A stretch of 33,705 nt of DNA from Acidobacteriota bacterium (GTDB lineage: Bacteria > Acidobacteriota > Terriglobia > Terriglobales > Acidobacteriaceae): NCBI GenBank assembly GCA_021816455.1, contig JAKAXU010000035.1, positions 1-33,705 of the forward strand. Direction: 5' to 3'. This document shows, piece after piece, positions 14,835 to 23,342 of this stretch. Under the pieces are notes generated by a model that was not told the origin of the DNA, did no database searches, and worked only from the letters and a program-made list of their open reading frames with translations. Positions within the stretch are counted from its first letter, which is position 1; each line of letters opens with the position of its first letter. The position numbers were made by a program, and so were the translations under genes.

Positions 14835-15956
14835 ATGCCCACGCTGCATCTCCGCATCGAAACGCCTGTTCAGCGCAGTGGCCCGTCTGCCTGGCAGCCT
14901 TCTGCCACGGACGTCGCAGCACTCGATCGCGCAGCGGAGATACTACGTTCCGGCGGCACCGTCGCCATGCCCACCGAGACCGTCTATGGCTTGGCCGCAA
15001 ACGCTCTCGATCCGGTCGCTGTCGAGAAGATTTTCCTTGCCAAGCAGCGTCCGCACTGGGATCCGCTCATCGTCCATGTCTGCGATCGCGCCATGACCCA
15101 CTCCGTCGTCGCTTCCATTTCCCATGTGGCCCAGCTTCTCATCGATACTTTCTGGCCTGGCCCACTCACGCTCCTGCTGCCACGCTCCGCGCTCATCCCG
15201 GATGTCGTCACTGCTGCCCGTCCGCTCATTGGTGTGCGCATGCCGCGGCATCCTGTCGCCGTGGAGTTGATCCGCCGAGCAGGCCTTCCGCTCGCCGCGC
15301 CCAGCGCCAATCGTTTCGGTCACATCAGCCCCACTACTGCCGCTCACGTCCTGGAAGACCTCGATGGACGCATCGACGCCGTGCTCGACGCGGGACCGTC
15401 CGACTGCGGCGTCGAGTCCACCGTCCTCGACTCCACCCAGCAGCCGCTCCTGCTCTATCGCCCCGGCGCCATCGCCAGCGAAGAGATCGCATCGGTTCTT
15501 GCTCCCATCGGCGCCACGCTGCGCGAATGGAATCCTGCCATGCTGGTTACCCAGCCGCGTGAGGCTCTGCCGTCACCCGGCGTCGGCCTTCGCCATTACG
15601 CCCCCCGCGCGCGCCTTATCCTTGTTCCAGCCCACCGACAATCGATCGCCGCCATCCTGCAGCGGCTCACTCCTGCCGAGCTTCCCGCAGGACTGCTGTT
15701 GCCGCAGAATCTTCCCGGCAGTACATCCACTGCGCTTGCTGCTTCGCTCGTTTTTCCCTGGGGAGACTGGCTTCAGCTGGAGTCGATGGCCGAATCGCTC
15801 TACGCCGGTCTTCGTCATCTGGATTCTGCCGGCTGCCGCACCATCCTTGCACCCGTTCCGGAACCCTCCGGCATTGGCGCTGCGATTCAGGACCGCCTGC
15901 GCAAAGCCGCCATTCCCACTGATGAAACTGCACCCTCCGCTGCACTGACCATCTGA
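14835..15956 (+). CDS. threonylcarbamoyl-AMP synthase (Sua5 type)
   Basis: This 373-residue protein makes threonylcarbamoyl-AMP from threonine, bicarbonate and ATP, the first step of the tRNA t6A37 modification. The YrdC domain (about 25-215) shows GGTVAMPTETVYGLA (40-54), IFLAKQRPHWDPLIVHV (66-82), FWPGPLTLLL (106-115), GVRMPRHP (133-140) and APSANRFGHISPT (155-167). The linker PSPGVGLRHYAPRARL (246-261) and a C-terminal Sua5 domain (about 262-360) mark it as the two-domain Sua5 form, not the short TsaC. The ATG at 14835 is chosen over an upstream in-frame TTG (14784) that would enter the divergent gene. Confidence 0.95.
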   Translation: MPTLHLRIETPVQRSGPSAWQPSATDVAALDRAAEILRSGGTVAMPTETVYGLAANALDPVAVEKIFLAKQRPHWDPLIVHVCDRAMTHSVVASISHVAQLLIDTFWPGPLTLLLPRSALIPDVVTAARPLIGVRMPRHPVAVELIRRAGLPLAAPSANRFGHISPTTAAHVLEDLDGRIDAVLDAGPSDCGVESTVLDSTQQPLLLYRPGAIASEEIASVLAPIGATLREWNPAMLVTQPREALPSPGVGLRHYAPRARLILVPAHRQSIAAILQRLTPAELPAGLLLPQNLPGSTSTALAASLVFPWGDWLQLESMAESLYAGLRHLDSAGCRTILAPVPEPSGIGAAIQDRLRKAAIPTDETAPSAALTI

Positions 15957-15996
15957 AGAGATTCCGCGGTGTTCCTGCGCGCGTTCTCAGCGTCCT

Positions 15997-16407
15997 TCAC
16001 TGCGTCCCGGTAAAGCCGTTTTCGCCCTGCTTATAGATGTACTTGATCGCTGACTTGTAGACGAGCATTCGCTGACGTCCGCGAATCTTGATCGCATTTC
16101 GGTCGTACCACTCGATCACGCCGTGCACTTGTCTGCCATCTTCCAACACCACCACCATCGGTGTCTGCTGCTGGATCTGTTTTTTCAGATAGAACAACTC
16201 CGCATCATGCTGCGCATACTCTTCCAGCCGCGCGTTGCCCGCGGCGAAGGGGAGTGCGGCGCGAAGCTGCGCCTTCAACCCTCTGCGTCGTTTCGCTCGA
16301 TTCTCATGCAGCTCGTTCTGCGTCGCGCCAGCCCCGTTAACCACCGTGGACGCCTCCTGTCTTTGCTCGTGCGAGATTGCGTCGTTCTGCTCGTCGCCGC
16401 TGCTCAT
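15997..16407 (-). CDS. divergent Hfq-like RNA-binding protein
   Basis: The 136-residue product carries an Sm-like domain near its C-terminus. The Sm1 part is QTPMVVVLEDGRQVHGVIEW (81-100) followed by YDRNAIKIRG. The Sm2 part is RMLVYKSAIKYIYK (113-126), close to the Hfq YKHAIS motif but with Ser in place of the invariant His. The first about 60 residues are extra: a polar segment, then a very basic stretch RAKRRRGLKAQLRAAL (37-52). Hfq proteins bind A/U-rich RNA and help small RNAs pair with mRNAs. Here the RNA-binding face is altered, so the role is only suggested. An in-frame GTG at 16476 exists, but the ATG at 16407 has GGAGGG upstream. Confidence 0.75.
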   Translation of the reverse strand: MSSGDEQNDAISHEQRQEASTVVNGAGATQNELHENRAKRRRGLKAQLRAALPFAAGNARLEEYAQHDAELFYLKKQIQQQTPMVVVLEDGRQVHGVIEWYDRNAIKIRGRQRMLVYKSAIKYIYKQGENGFTGTQ

Positions 16408-16544
16408 CTTCGACACCCTCCTCGTCCTCGAGTCACCTTTTTGAAGGCGTGACAAAACCTGCACGTCCGTGCGCACGCCCTCTTGTTCGCATGGCTGCTA
16501 CCTTGACTTCTGTGATGCCTATTTCCCGTCGTGGGTTGTCGCGA

Positions 16545-17645
16545 TTAAGCCTTCGTCATCCCTGCCGCCATCGCATCCAGAGAAAGCGACCGCAGCAGGT
16601 TCCGGCGCATTCCGGCGTCCACCGCATGCATCTCTCGTCCCGCGCGCTCCAGCCACTCCATGTCGATCCCGTGCGCCATCGCCTCTAATTCTGTTGTCAG
16701 ATCGCGATTCCGCATCAGGTTTCCCGCTCCGGCATGCGCCAGAAGCAGGTCTTCCACCAGCGAGTGCAGCGCGCGCAGCAGTCCCTGCGTCTTCGCCTGC
16801 CCATCCGCGCCCGCTCGATAGCTCTCCGTCATCCGGAAGAGCGCCGAATCATCCGGTTGCCGCAGCGCCGTTCGAAGCACCACGAGCGCATCGCTGCGGC
16901 TTGCCGTCCACGCCTCCAGATCGAATCCCAGCGCGCGGCCTACCGCTCCTTCGGCTAAATGCGCCACCAGTGTCCGCTGTGCTGGTTTCAGATCCCGCCT
17001 TCGCTCGGCCAACAACACTTCCAGCGTCTCCGTCGGTGCGGCGTGCAGCCGATGCAGCACAGCACGTGAACGGATCGTCGGCAGCAACTCTGCAGGATTC
17101 TCGCTCAGCAACATCAGCGTGCAATGCGCCGGAGGCTCTTCCATCACCTTCAGCAGGCTGTTCGCCGCCTCCTTCATCAGCGCCGAGCTGGTGAAGATAA
17201 ACACCGCTCTCCGGCCCTCGCTCGGAGGCCGATAGTAGGCATTATGGATCACCTGCCGCACCTGGCCCACTTTGATTAGCATCTGCGGCGGATCCGGCGG
17301 AATCACCATCACATCCGGATGCGTCTGCACCAGAATCCGTGTCTCGCGCTTGTCCGTCTCGCGCAGATCCTCGCGCGCTGCCACGGCCTCGGCCATGCGC
17401 GCATTCAAATCCTCTGACTCCCCGATGCGCTCGCAATTTCGGCATCGACCGCAATAATCCGGCAGCCCGTCGGACTCCGCCGGCTCCAGGCAATTCACCA
17501 GCCGCGCAAACATCAGCGCCAGCGTATATTTTCCCGATCCCCGCGCACCCGCCAGAATCATCGCCTGTGGCACGCGCCCGGCCGCCACTGTCTCGCGCAG
17601 TCGCCGCACCACCGTTTCGTTCCCGATAAACTCTCGAAAGCCCAC
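16545..17645 (-). CDS. holB: DNA polymerase III delta-prime subunit
   Basis: This 366-residue AAA+ protein is a clamp-loader subunit of the replicative polymerase. Visible features are the P-loop GARGSGKYT (33-41), a zinc module with Cys52, Cys65, Cys68 and Cys71 (YCGRCRNC), the segment VGQVRQVIHNAYYRPPSEG (about 126-144), FIFTSSALMKEAANSLLKVMEEPP and the sensor-like TIRSRAV. It differs from gamma/tau by its short length and lack of DnaX C-terminal domains. The start is a GTG preceded by CGGAG too close to act as a normal ribosome site; TAGCCT lies 6 nt upstream. It diverges from the small membrane protein gene. Confidence 0.88.
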   Translation of the reverse strand: MGFREFIGNETVVRRLRETVAAGRVPQAMILAGARGSGKYTLALMFARLVNCLEPAESDGLPDYCGRCRNCERIGESEDLNARMAEAVAAREDLRETDKRETRILVQTHPDVMVIPPDPPQMLIKVGQVRQVIHNAYYRPPSEGRRAVFIFTSSALMKEAANSLLKVMEEPPAHCTLMLLSENPAELLPTIRSRAVLHRLHAAPTETLEVLLAERRRDLKPAQRTLVAHLAEGAVGRALGFDLEAWTASRSDALVVLRTALRQPDDSALFRMTESYRAGADGQAKTQGLLRALHSLVEDLLLAHAGAGNLMRNRDLTTELEAMAHGIDMEWLERAGREMHAVDAGMRRNLLRSLSLDAMAAGMTKA

Positions 17646-17710
17646 ACTCCGAGGCTACCAGAAACCCACGTAGCGTCCAGGCACGCGCAGTCGTCCCCTT
17701 TGCCACGGTG

Positions 17711-17716
17711 TAGAAT
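17711..17716 (+). promoter_or_regulatory. start-proximal -10 element TAGAAT
   Basis: GGTGTAGAAT ends 6 nt before the ATG at 17723, and no Shine-Dalgarno intervenes (only CACTTC). Transcription should begin at the start codon. The core TAGAAT is identical to the element before the lumazine synthase fusion. Confidence 0.55.
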
Positions 17717-17722
17717 CACTTC

Positions 17723-18061
17723 ATGCGGAGGCTGCTCCAGCTCGGAACGCTCGTCCTTCTTGCCGCCACGCTGCTCGTCCCGCTCTTCGAATCCTTTGAC
17801 CGCTGGGATTCTCCTGGCCTTTCCAAAGACACGGAATTTCATCTCTTCGCCATCGTGCTCTTTCTCGCTCTGCTGCTTCTGGTCTGCCGCAGGATCGGCA
17901 CTGCGGCCGCGTGCCTGATTGCCGTGTTGATCCCGTTCCTTTTACGCAAGCAGCCACTCCAGGCGGCGCTCTTCAGAGCTTTTCAGTGCATCTTCCACAT
18001 CCCTCCGCTTGCCTCCCCGCCAGACCGGTTCCCGTTGGCTGCCGTCCCCCTTCGCATCTGA
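17723..18061 (+). CDS. small membrane protein of unknown function
   Basis: The 112-residue protein has two or three hydrophobic segments: LLQLGTLVLLAATLLVPLF (4-22), FHLFAIVLFLALLLLVC (about 39-55) and TAAACLIAVLIPFLL (about 60-74). A conserved-looking loop FESFDRWDSPGLSKDTEF lies between the first two. No enzymatic motif is seen. The start follows a close -10 (17711-17716). The TonB receptor gene begins 116 nt downstream with its own ribosome site, so linkage is uncertain. I do not recognise the family. Confidence 0.75.
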   Translation: MRRLLQLGTLVLLAATLLVPLFESFDRWDSPGLSKDTEFHLFAIVLFLALLLLVCRRIGTAAACLIAVLIPFLLRKQPLQAALFRAFQCIFHIPPLASPPDRFPLAAVPLRI

Positions 18062-18177
18062 TCTCCTGACTCCTGCGCCCGCCCGCGCTTCGTCGCGCGT
18101 GCTGCATTTGTGTGCCCTTCCGCGCGCATCGCTGTCGTCCCGGCGATTTCCATCGCCGCCTTCCTTCAGGAGTCGTC

Positions 18178-21066
18178 ATGTTCCGTTTCCCCCGCGCAGC
18201 AGTTCTTGCTGCATCTGCAGCTATGTTGGGCCTTGCTCTTCATGCTCAAACTTCCGGCGCCATCCTCGGTCATCTCCTTGCTCCGGATGGCTCTCCTGTT
18301 TCTTCGGCAACCATCGCGCTCACGGCTCCCGACGGCCACTCACTCACTTCCACGTCTGCCGCCGATGGAAGTTTTTCCTTCGTTCATCTTGCCACCGGAG
18401 CCTACTCGCTCCACATCGAAGCCGCGTCCTTTCGCCCCTCGCAGACCGAGGGCCTGGATGTTGCCGTCGGCCGCTCCACGGCTCTCACCATCCATCTTCA
18501 GCTTGCCTCCTCAGCCACCACGGTTCAGGTCTCCGCAGTTGCCGCTGCCTTTGATCCCACCCAGACCTCCTCTGTCGTCAACATCGATCGCGACCGCGTC
18601 GAGGAACTTCCCATTCCGAGCCGTGATTACCTTACCTTCACACTCTTGTCGCCTCAGGTTGCCGCCTCCAACCCAGCTCAATCAACTCTAGCTCCCGGGG
18701 CGAGCGCAGGGGGATTCAGCTTCGGCGGCATGCGACCGGCCAGCAATGCGGTTCTGCTCGACGGCGTCAACGATGACGACGAATTCTCCGGCGGCAGCCG
18801 CACCGAGCTTTCGCCGGAAGCCGTCAGCGATTTCCAGATCGTCAACCACGGATTTCAGGCGCAGTCCGGCGGAGCAGCCGGCGGATCCATCGATGTCGCC
18901 ACGCGTTCCGGAGTCGATCTCCTCCACGGAGATGCCTTCACCTTTGTCCAGAACGGAGCACTGAACGGAACTCCGCCGCTCGGCATCTTCCCGCGCAAAC
19001 CCGATGAAAACCGCGAGCGCATCGGACTCTCCCTCGGCGGACCCATTCAACTTGATCGCACCTTCTATTACCTCGCTGCCGAGCAGGAGATTGCCCAGGG
19101 AGAGGACGTCACCGACCTCAGTCCATCCACCATTACCGCGCTCAACGCCGCTATGCCCCGCTTTGGTACTCTTGGCGCGCTACAGCTTCATTCCGGATTT
19201 TTCCCCACCACGGATCAGCAGACGGAGCTATCTGCGCGTCTCGACCGCTCTCTCACCAGCCGTCAGGCGTTCATGATGCGTTATGCCTTCACCAACACTC
19301 GCAATGTTGCCGACGCCTTTAACACCGATGATCTCACCGATCTCTCCGCACGCGGCTCAACCTTTGTCGCAGACAACAGCCTGAACGCAACGCTCACCTC
19401 CACCGTTAGCACCTCACGCTTCAACCAGCTCAACTTCGAGCTTGCCCAGCGCCGCTTCGACGCACGCACCGGACCCTCCCCGCTTCCACCATCGATTCCC
19501 GGCGTCCTCATCCCGGGCGTCGCGCTCTTCGGCACGTCGTTCTTCGGCAATAATCGACACTTTGAGACGCACCTTGAATTCTCTGACAGTTTCTCGCTCC
19601 AGCATCGGGGCCATCTCTTTCAGTTTGGTGCGCGTTCGGATCGTGTTGCACTGCGCGCTTTCACTCCGGATGCAGCCCGTGGCTTCTTCGTCTTCCCGGA
19701 CATTCCATCTTTTGCCGCTGGCAACGCCAGCTTCTTCGTCCAGAGCTTCGGCCAGACGGATACCAACTTCGCTGAAATCCGCTCCTCCGCCTGGGCGCAG
19801 GATCACTGGACTGCCACCCCGACCTTCACCCTCGACTACGGCCTGCGCTGGGACTACAACCACCTGCCATCGCCGCTGCCGCAGTCTCCGCTCAACTTCA
19901 GCCCGCGTCTCGGCCTTGCCTGGGCACCCGCGAATCGTATTCTGAAGCACACTGTCCTGCGCTCCGGCTTCGGACTCTTCTATGATCGCTTTCTTCTCTC
20001 AACGCTCAATCGCGTGCTGGAGTGGAGCGGGGCAAATGGCTTCACCCAGGTCGCCGAAGACACCGCAGCGGCTTCCATCTATCGCCAGGGCGTCACTGCC
20101 TCACAGCCTTATGCTGCCCTCGCGCCTTCCATCTTCACCGCCCAGCCAATCTTGCGCAATCCCTACAGTGAAGTGGCTTCGCTGGAACTGGAACGTGAGT
20201 TGCCTTTGCAAACCACTGTCACCGTCAGCTACCAGTTTGTGCATGGCGTACATCTTGGCCGCACGGTCAACGTCAATCTCCCGCCTCCGGTCCTCCTCAA
20301 CAGCGGCAATGCCGCCTCGCTCGGCGTCTCCGCGCCCACCGCCCAGCAGCTAGGACAGCCCGTCTTCGGCCCGACTCGGCTCAACCCCGCTTTCGACGCC
20401 ATCAACCAGTTCGCCACCGAGGCCAACTCCAACTTCAACGGTGCCACGCTCTCCGTCAACCGCCAGTTCCAGGACAATCTCGAAATCCTCGCCGGTTACA
20501 CCTGGTCCAAAACAATGGATGATGCTTCCTATGACGCTGAACAGCCCATGAACCCCTATAATCTCGCCGCCGAACGCGCACTCTCCCTTCAGGATCAGCG
20601 CAATCGCCTCATGCTCAGTGGCCTCTGGCTCATTGGTCCGGATCTCGATGATCCTGCCGATGCGGCTGCGAATGCTCATCCGAGCGCGCTCATGCGCTTT
20701 GCCACTGGCTTTGAGTTCACTCCCATTCTCAGCGTCACCAGCGGCTTCCGCTCAAACCCGCTCACCGGCCAGGACGCCACGCGCGAAGAGATCTACCCCT
20801 TCGCTGCTCGTCCCATCGGCTTTGCCCGCAACAGTCTTGCCACTCCGGCACAGCTGGACTTCGATCTGCGTGTGCTACGTATGGTTCCCATTGGCCGTGG
20901 CCATCTGGATGTCGTAGCGGAAAGCTTTAATCTCCTCAACCACCCCAACATGGCCATCTTGCAGGATGCCTTCGGCACTGCATCCTCACCGGTAAAGAAC
21001 TTTGCCGCGCCCATCGACGCCTTCACCGCGCGCCGTCTTCAGTTTTCGCTTGATTACGAATTCTGA
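18178..21066 (+). CDS. TonB-dependent receptor, Oar-like
   Basis: The 962-residue outer-membrane protein has a signal peptide (MFRFPRAAVLAASAAMLGLALHA spans 1-23, in two hydrophobic parts), a carboxypeptidase-regulatory-like beta domain (about 28-105, ending LTIHLQLASSATTVQV), a plug-like domain (about 115-250, with GGMRPASNAVLLDGVNDDDE) and a long barrel ending in aromatic FSLDYEF, as outer-membrane proteins do. Oar-like receptors are greatly expanded in acidobacteria and are thought to import polysaccharide fragments or other large ligands with TonB energy. The ATG at 18178 follows AGGAG by 6 nt and begins the signal peptide; upstream in-frame codons are not needed. The ligand is unknown. 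Confidence 0.93.
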   Translation: MFRFPRAAVLAASAAMLGLALHAQTSGAILGHLLAPDGSPVSSATIALTAPDGHSLTSTSAADGSFSFVHLATGAYSLHIEAASFRPSQTEGLDVAVGRSTALTIHLQLASSATTVQVSAVAAAFDPTQTSSVVNIDRDRVEELPIPSRDYLTFTLLSPQVAASNPAQSTLAPGASAGGFSFGGMRPASNAVLLDGVNDDDEFSGGSRTELSPEAVSDFQIVNHGFQAQSGGAAGGSIDVATRSGVDLLHGDAFTFVQNGALNGTPPLGIFPRKPDENRERIGLSLGGPIQLDRTFYYLAAEQEIAQGEDVTDLSPSTITALNAAMPRFGTLGALQLHSGFFPTTDQQTELSARLDRSLTSRQAFMMRYAFTNTRNVADAFNTDDLTDLSARGSTFVADNSLNATLTSTVSTSRFNQLNFELAQRRFDARTGPSPLPPSIPGVLIPGVALFGTSFFGNNRHFETHLEFSDSFSLQHRGHLFQFGARSDRVALRAFTPDAARGFFVFPDIPSFAAGNASFFVQSFGQTDTNFAEIRSSAWAQDHWTATPTFTLDYGLRWDYNHLPSPLPQSPLNFSPRLGLAWAPANRILKHTVLRSGFGLFYDRFLLSTLNRVLEWSGANGFTQVAEDTAAASIYRQGVTASQPYAALAPSIFTAQPILRNPYSEVASLELERELPLQTTVTVSYQFVHGVHLGRTVNVNLPPPVLLNSGNAASLGVSAPTAQQLGQPVFGPTRLNPAFDAINQFATEANSNFNGATLSVNRQFQDNLEILAGYTWSKTMDDASYDAEQPMNPYNLAAERALSLQDQRNRLMLSGLWLIGPDLDDPADAAANAHPSALMRFATGFEFTPILSVTSGFRSNPLTGQDATREEIYPFAARPIGFARNSLATPAQLDFDLRVLRMVPIGRGHLDVVAESFNLLNHPNMAILQDAFGTASSPVKNFAAPIDAFTARRLQFSLDYEF

Positions 21067-21091
21067 CCGCGTATCGCCGCTTCGCGCTGGT

Positions 21092-21889
21092 TCAGCGCCC
21101 CGTCCACCGCGCCGCGCGCTTCTCCAGAAACGCGCGCGTGCCCTCGTGCATATCCGCCGTCTCGCAGCAGGCGCCAAAGGCTTCCACTTCCACTTGCAGC
21201 GCCTTGTCCAATGCCAGGTCCAGCCCTCGGTCCACGGCATCGATCGTTCGCGCCACCGCCACAGGAGCATTCGATGCAATCTCCAGCGCCAGCGCGCGTG
21301 CCCGTTCCGTCAGCGCTTCGGCGGAAACCACTTCATCCACCAGTCCGATGCGCAGCGCCTCCTGCGCCCCGATGATTCCACCCGTCAGCAGCAACTTCAG
21401 TGCGGCTCCGCGTCCCACCAGCCGTGGCAGCCGCTGAGTTCCGCCAAATCCCGCAACCAGTCCCAGCTTCACCTCCGGTTGCCCAAGCTTTGCTGTCTCC
21501 GCAGCCAGCCGTAGCGTACATGCCATTGCCAGCTCGCATCCGCCGCCCAGAGCAAATCCGTCGATCACCGCGATCACCGGCTTACCCATCTGCTCCATGT
21601 GCCGAAAAACCCTTTGTCCTGCAGCAGAAACTTCCATTCCACCGGCCTTGTCCAACTCCGCCAGTTCGCGAATATCCGCGCCCGCTACAAACGCCTTGCC
21701 GCCTGCGCCGCGCAGCAGCACCACGCGGATCGCGTCGTCCTCCTCGCAGGCTTCCATCGCGCGCCCCAGTTCTGCAATTGTCGCCCGATTCAGCGCGTTC
21801 AGCGCCGCGGGCCGGTCGATTGTTACCCAGGCAAGCTGCGCTTCCACCTCAATTCGAAGATTTTCCAGTTGCATGGATTGTAGGCTCAT
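21092..21889 (-). CDS. enoyl-CoA hydratase/isomerase family protein
   Basis: The 265-residue crotonase-fold enzyme probably hydrates 2-enoyl-CoA thioesters in fatty-acid or related breakdown. The oxyanion-hole segment AFVAGADIREL (66-76) and GFALGGGCELAMAC (111-124) are typical. Both catalytic acids, Glu119 and Glu139 (GQPEVKLGL), are present, supporting true hydratase activity. Several starts are possible: a TTG overlapping the nusB stop (21919), ATG 21895 and ATG 21889. AAGAGGAGG ends 6 nt before the ATG at 21889, so that one is chosen. It is last in an operon with the lumazine synthase fusion and nusB, an unusual partner. It converges on the TonB receptor gene with a 25-nt gap. Confidence 0.92.
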   Translation of the reverse strand: MSLQSMQLENLRIEVEAQLAWVTIDRPAALNALNRATIAELGRAMEACEEDDAIRVVLLRGAGGKAFVAGADIRELAELDKAGGMEVSAAGQRVFRHMEQMGKPVIAVIDGFALGGGCELAMACTLRLAAETAKLGQPEVKLGLVAGFGGTQRLPRLVGRGAALKLLLTGGIIGAQEALRIGLVDEVVSAEALTERARALALEIASNAPVAVARTIDAVDRGLDLALDKALQVEVEAFGACCETADMHEGTRAFLEKRAARWTGR

Positions 21890-21915
21890 TCGCATCCTCC
21901 TCTTCGCCGACGCTT

Positions 21916-22341
21916 TCAAATTCGCGCGATCAACTCGCGTGCCAACGCATCCAGCACACCATTCAGGAATCCTACCGACTCCGGACCCGAATATCGCCGC
22001 GCAATCTCCAGCGCCTCATTGATCACAATTGGAAACGGCGTCGAGCGATACGCCAGCATCTCAGCAACTGCCACGCGCAGCACATTCCGGTCCACCGCCG
22101 GCATCCGTTCCAGCCGCCAGTTGCGAGCATACGCCTCGATCAGTCGGTCGATCTCTTCGGCATGCAGGGTCGCCGCACGGTAGAGATCCTCGGCAAATCC
22201 GCGTGTCTCGGCTTCCGACTCCTCTCGGGCCATCCAGAATGTCTTCCGTACTTCCTCCGGTGTCTGTTTGCCCATCTCACCCTGGAAGAGCATCTGCATC
22301 GCCATCTCGCGGCCTTTTCTTCGTCCCGTGGATGTCGTCAT
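21916..22341 (-). CDS. nusB: transcription antitermination factor NusB
   Basis: This 141-residue all-helical protein binds boxA RNA with NusE (S10) and supports rRNA antitermination. Typical segments are GRRKGREMAMQMLFQGE (6-22), RNWRLERMPAVDRNVLRVAV (about 73-92), EMLAYRSTPFPIVINEALE (93-111) and GPESVGFLNGVLDAL (118-132). Its ATG overlaps the stop of the upstream lumazine synthase gene (ATGA at 22338-22341), a common pairing of ribH with nusB. Confidence 0.96.
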   Translation of the reverse strand: MTTSTGRRKGREMAMQMLFQGEMGKQTPEEVRKTFWMAREESEAETRGFAEDLYRAATLHAEEIDRLIEAYARNWRLERMPAVDRNVLRVAVAEMLAYRSTPFPIVINEALEIARRYSGPESVGFLNGVLDALARELIARI

Positions 22342-23204
22342 GCGCCCTCGCTCAGCTTTCGCCGCAGAGAGACCATCTCGATTGCCGCCACCGCCGCCTC
22401 AAATCCCTTGTTGCCCGCCTTGATCCCAGCACGGTTCAGCGCCTGCTCCAGTGTCTCGCAGGTCAGGACGCCAAAGGCATGCGGCACGCCCGTCTCCTGC
22501 TGGCTCTGGCCGATTCCGCGCGCCACTTCGTTGTAAATCGCCTCGTAATGCGCCGTCTCGCCGCGCAGCAGACACCCCAGCGCGATCACCGCATCCACCG
22601 CCTTTTCGCTGCCATGTGGCTGCTCGGCAATCATCCGCGCTGCCGCTGGAACCTCCCACGCGCCAGGAACACGCACAATCTGCACATGTCTCCGGCTGGC
22701 TCCGCTGCGCAGCAGTGCGTCCAGCGCTCCTTCCAGCAGACGATCCGTAATCACCGCGTTCCACCGCGCCACGACGATGGCGAACCGCATTCCCGAAGCG
22801 GACAAATCGCCTTCCACCGCCACCGGTTTGCCGCGCAACGGATCCGACCACTCCCAGAAACTCAGCCGTTCGCCCGCCACAGGCTCCACGTGAAAGATAC
22901 GGGACTTCCAGTCCGTTTCTTCAATCTCCCCGATCGTCGCTGCCCTCACACCTTCGGCCCAGCGCAATGCCGCCGCGCGCACCGCGTCCAGTTGCCTCAC
23001 CTCGATCAGCACAGCCGCCGTCGAAGGCATCTCTCCCTGCACAATCTCGATATTTCCCAGTGGCGCCAGGAACGGCGCGCCTTTGCTTTCCGCTTCGTTC
23101 CAGCCGCGCCCCGGCTCGAATCCAAGCGCCGCAAGGAATCCTGTCCATCGCTCCCATTCCTCTGCGGACTTCGCAGCACGCAGCACCGTTACGCCCTTGA
23201 TCAT
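22338..23204 (-). CDS. ribH: glyoxalase-fold domain fused to lumazine synthase
   Basis: The 288-residue protein has two parts. Residues 131-285 are 6,7-dimethyl-8-ribityllumazine synthase, the penultimate step of riboflavin synthesis: FAIVVARWNAVITDRLLEGA (141-160), VPGAWEVPAAAR (179-190), ALGCLLRGETAHYEAI (208-223, catalytic His219), GVLTCETLEQAL and AGIKAGNKGFEAA. Residues 1-120 look like a VOC (glyoxalase/bleomycin-resistance) fold: VTVLRAAKSAEEWERWTGFL, FLAPLGNIEIV, AVLIEVRQLDAV and IFHVEPVAGERLSFWEW. No stop or start separates them. The ATG at 23204 has no Shine-Dalgarno but a TAGAAT 7 nt upstream. It leads an operon with nusB and an enoyl-CoA hydratase. The VOC assignment is by fold pattern only. 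Confidence 0.88.
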   Translation of the reverse strand: MIKGVTVLRAAKSAEEWERWTGFLAALGFEPGRGWNEAESKGAPFLAPLGNIEIVQGEMPSTAAVLIEVRQLDAVRAAALRWAEGVRAATIGEIEETDWKSRIFHVEPVAGERLSFWEWSDPLRGKPVAVEGDLSASGMRFAIVVARWNAVITDRLLEGALDALLRSGASRRHVQIVRVPGAWEVPAAARMIAEQPHGSEKAVDAVIALGCLLRGETAHYEAIYNEVARGIGQSQQETGVPHAFGVLTCETLEQALNRAGIKAGNKGFEAAVAAIEMVSLRRKLSEGA

Positions 23205-23211
23205 AGTCTCG

Positions 23212-23217
23212 ATTCTA
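23212..23217 (-). promoter_or_regulatory. start-proximal -10 element TAGAAT of the ribH operon
   Basis: Minus-strand GGTAGAAT ends 7 nt before the ATG at 23204, followed by CGAGACT with no ribosome site. It matches GGTAGAAT at 8186-8193 exactly. No -35 box is recognisable in the GC-rich DNA upstream. Confidence 0.5.
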
Positions 23218-23287
23218 CCGTGCGCCGCCCCGTCGCCCGCGTGGTGCGACACTCTCCTTTGTCCTCAGTTTTCAGTCGCACAGCAAA

Positions 23288-23316
23288 CAGCCCGCACCGG
23301 TTTCCAGTGCGGGCTG
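23288..23316 (-). terminator. terminator hairpin after the Ig-like lipoprotein gene
   Basis: A perfect 10-bp stem, CAGCCCGCAC (23288-23297) with GTGCGGGCTG (23307-23316), has a 9-nt loop. On the minus strand it is followed by a short TTTGCTGT tract. It lies 26 nt after the lipoprotein stop and upstream of the ribH operon promoter. Confidence 0.7.
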
Positions 23317-23342
23317 CGTCTATTGCATCCTGCCGTCGTCGA

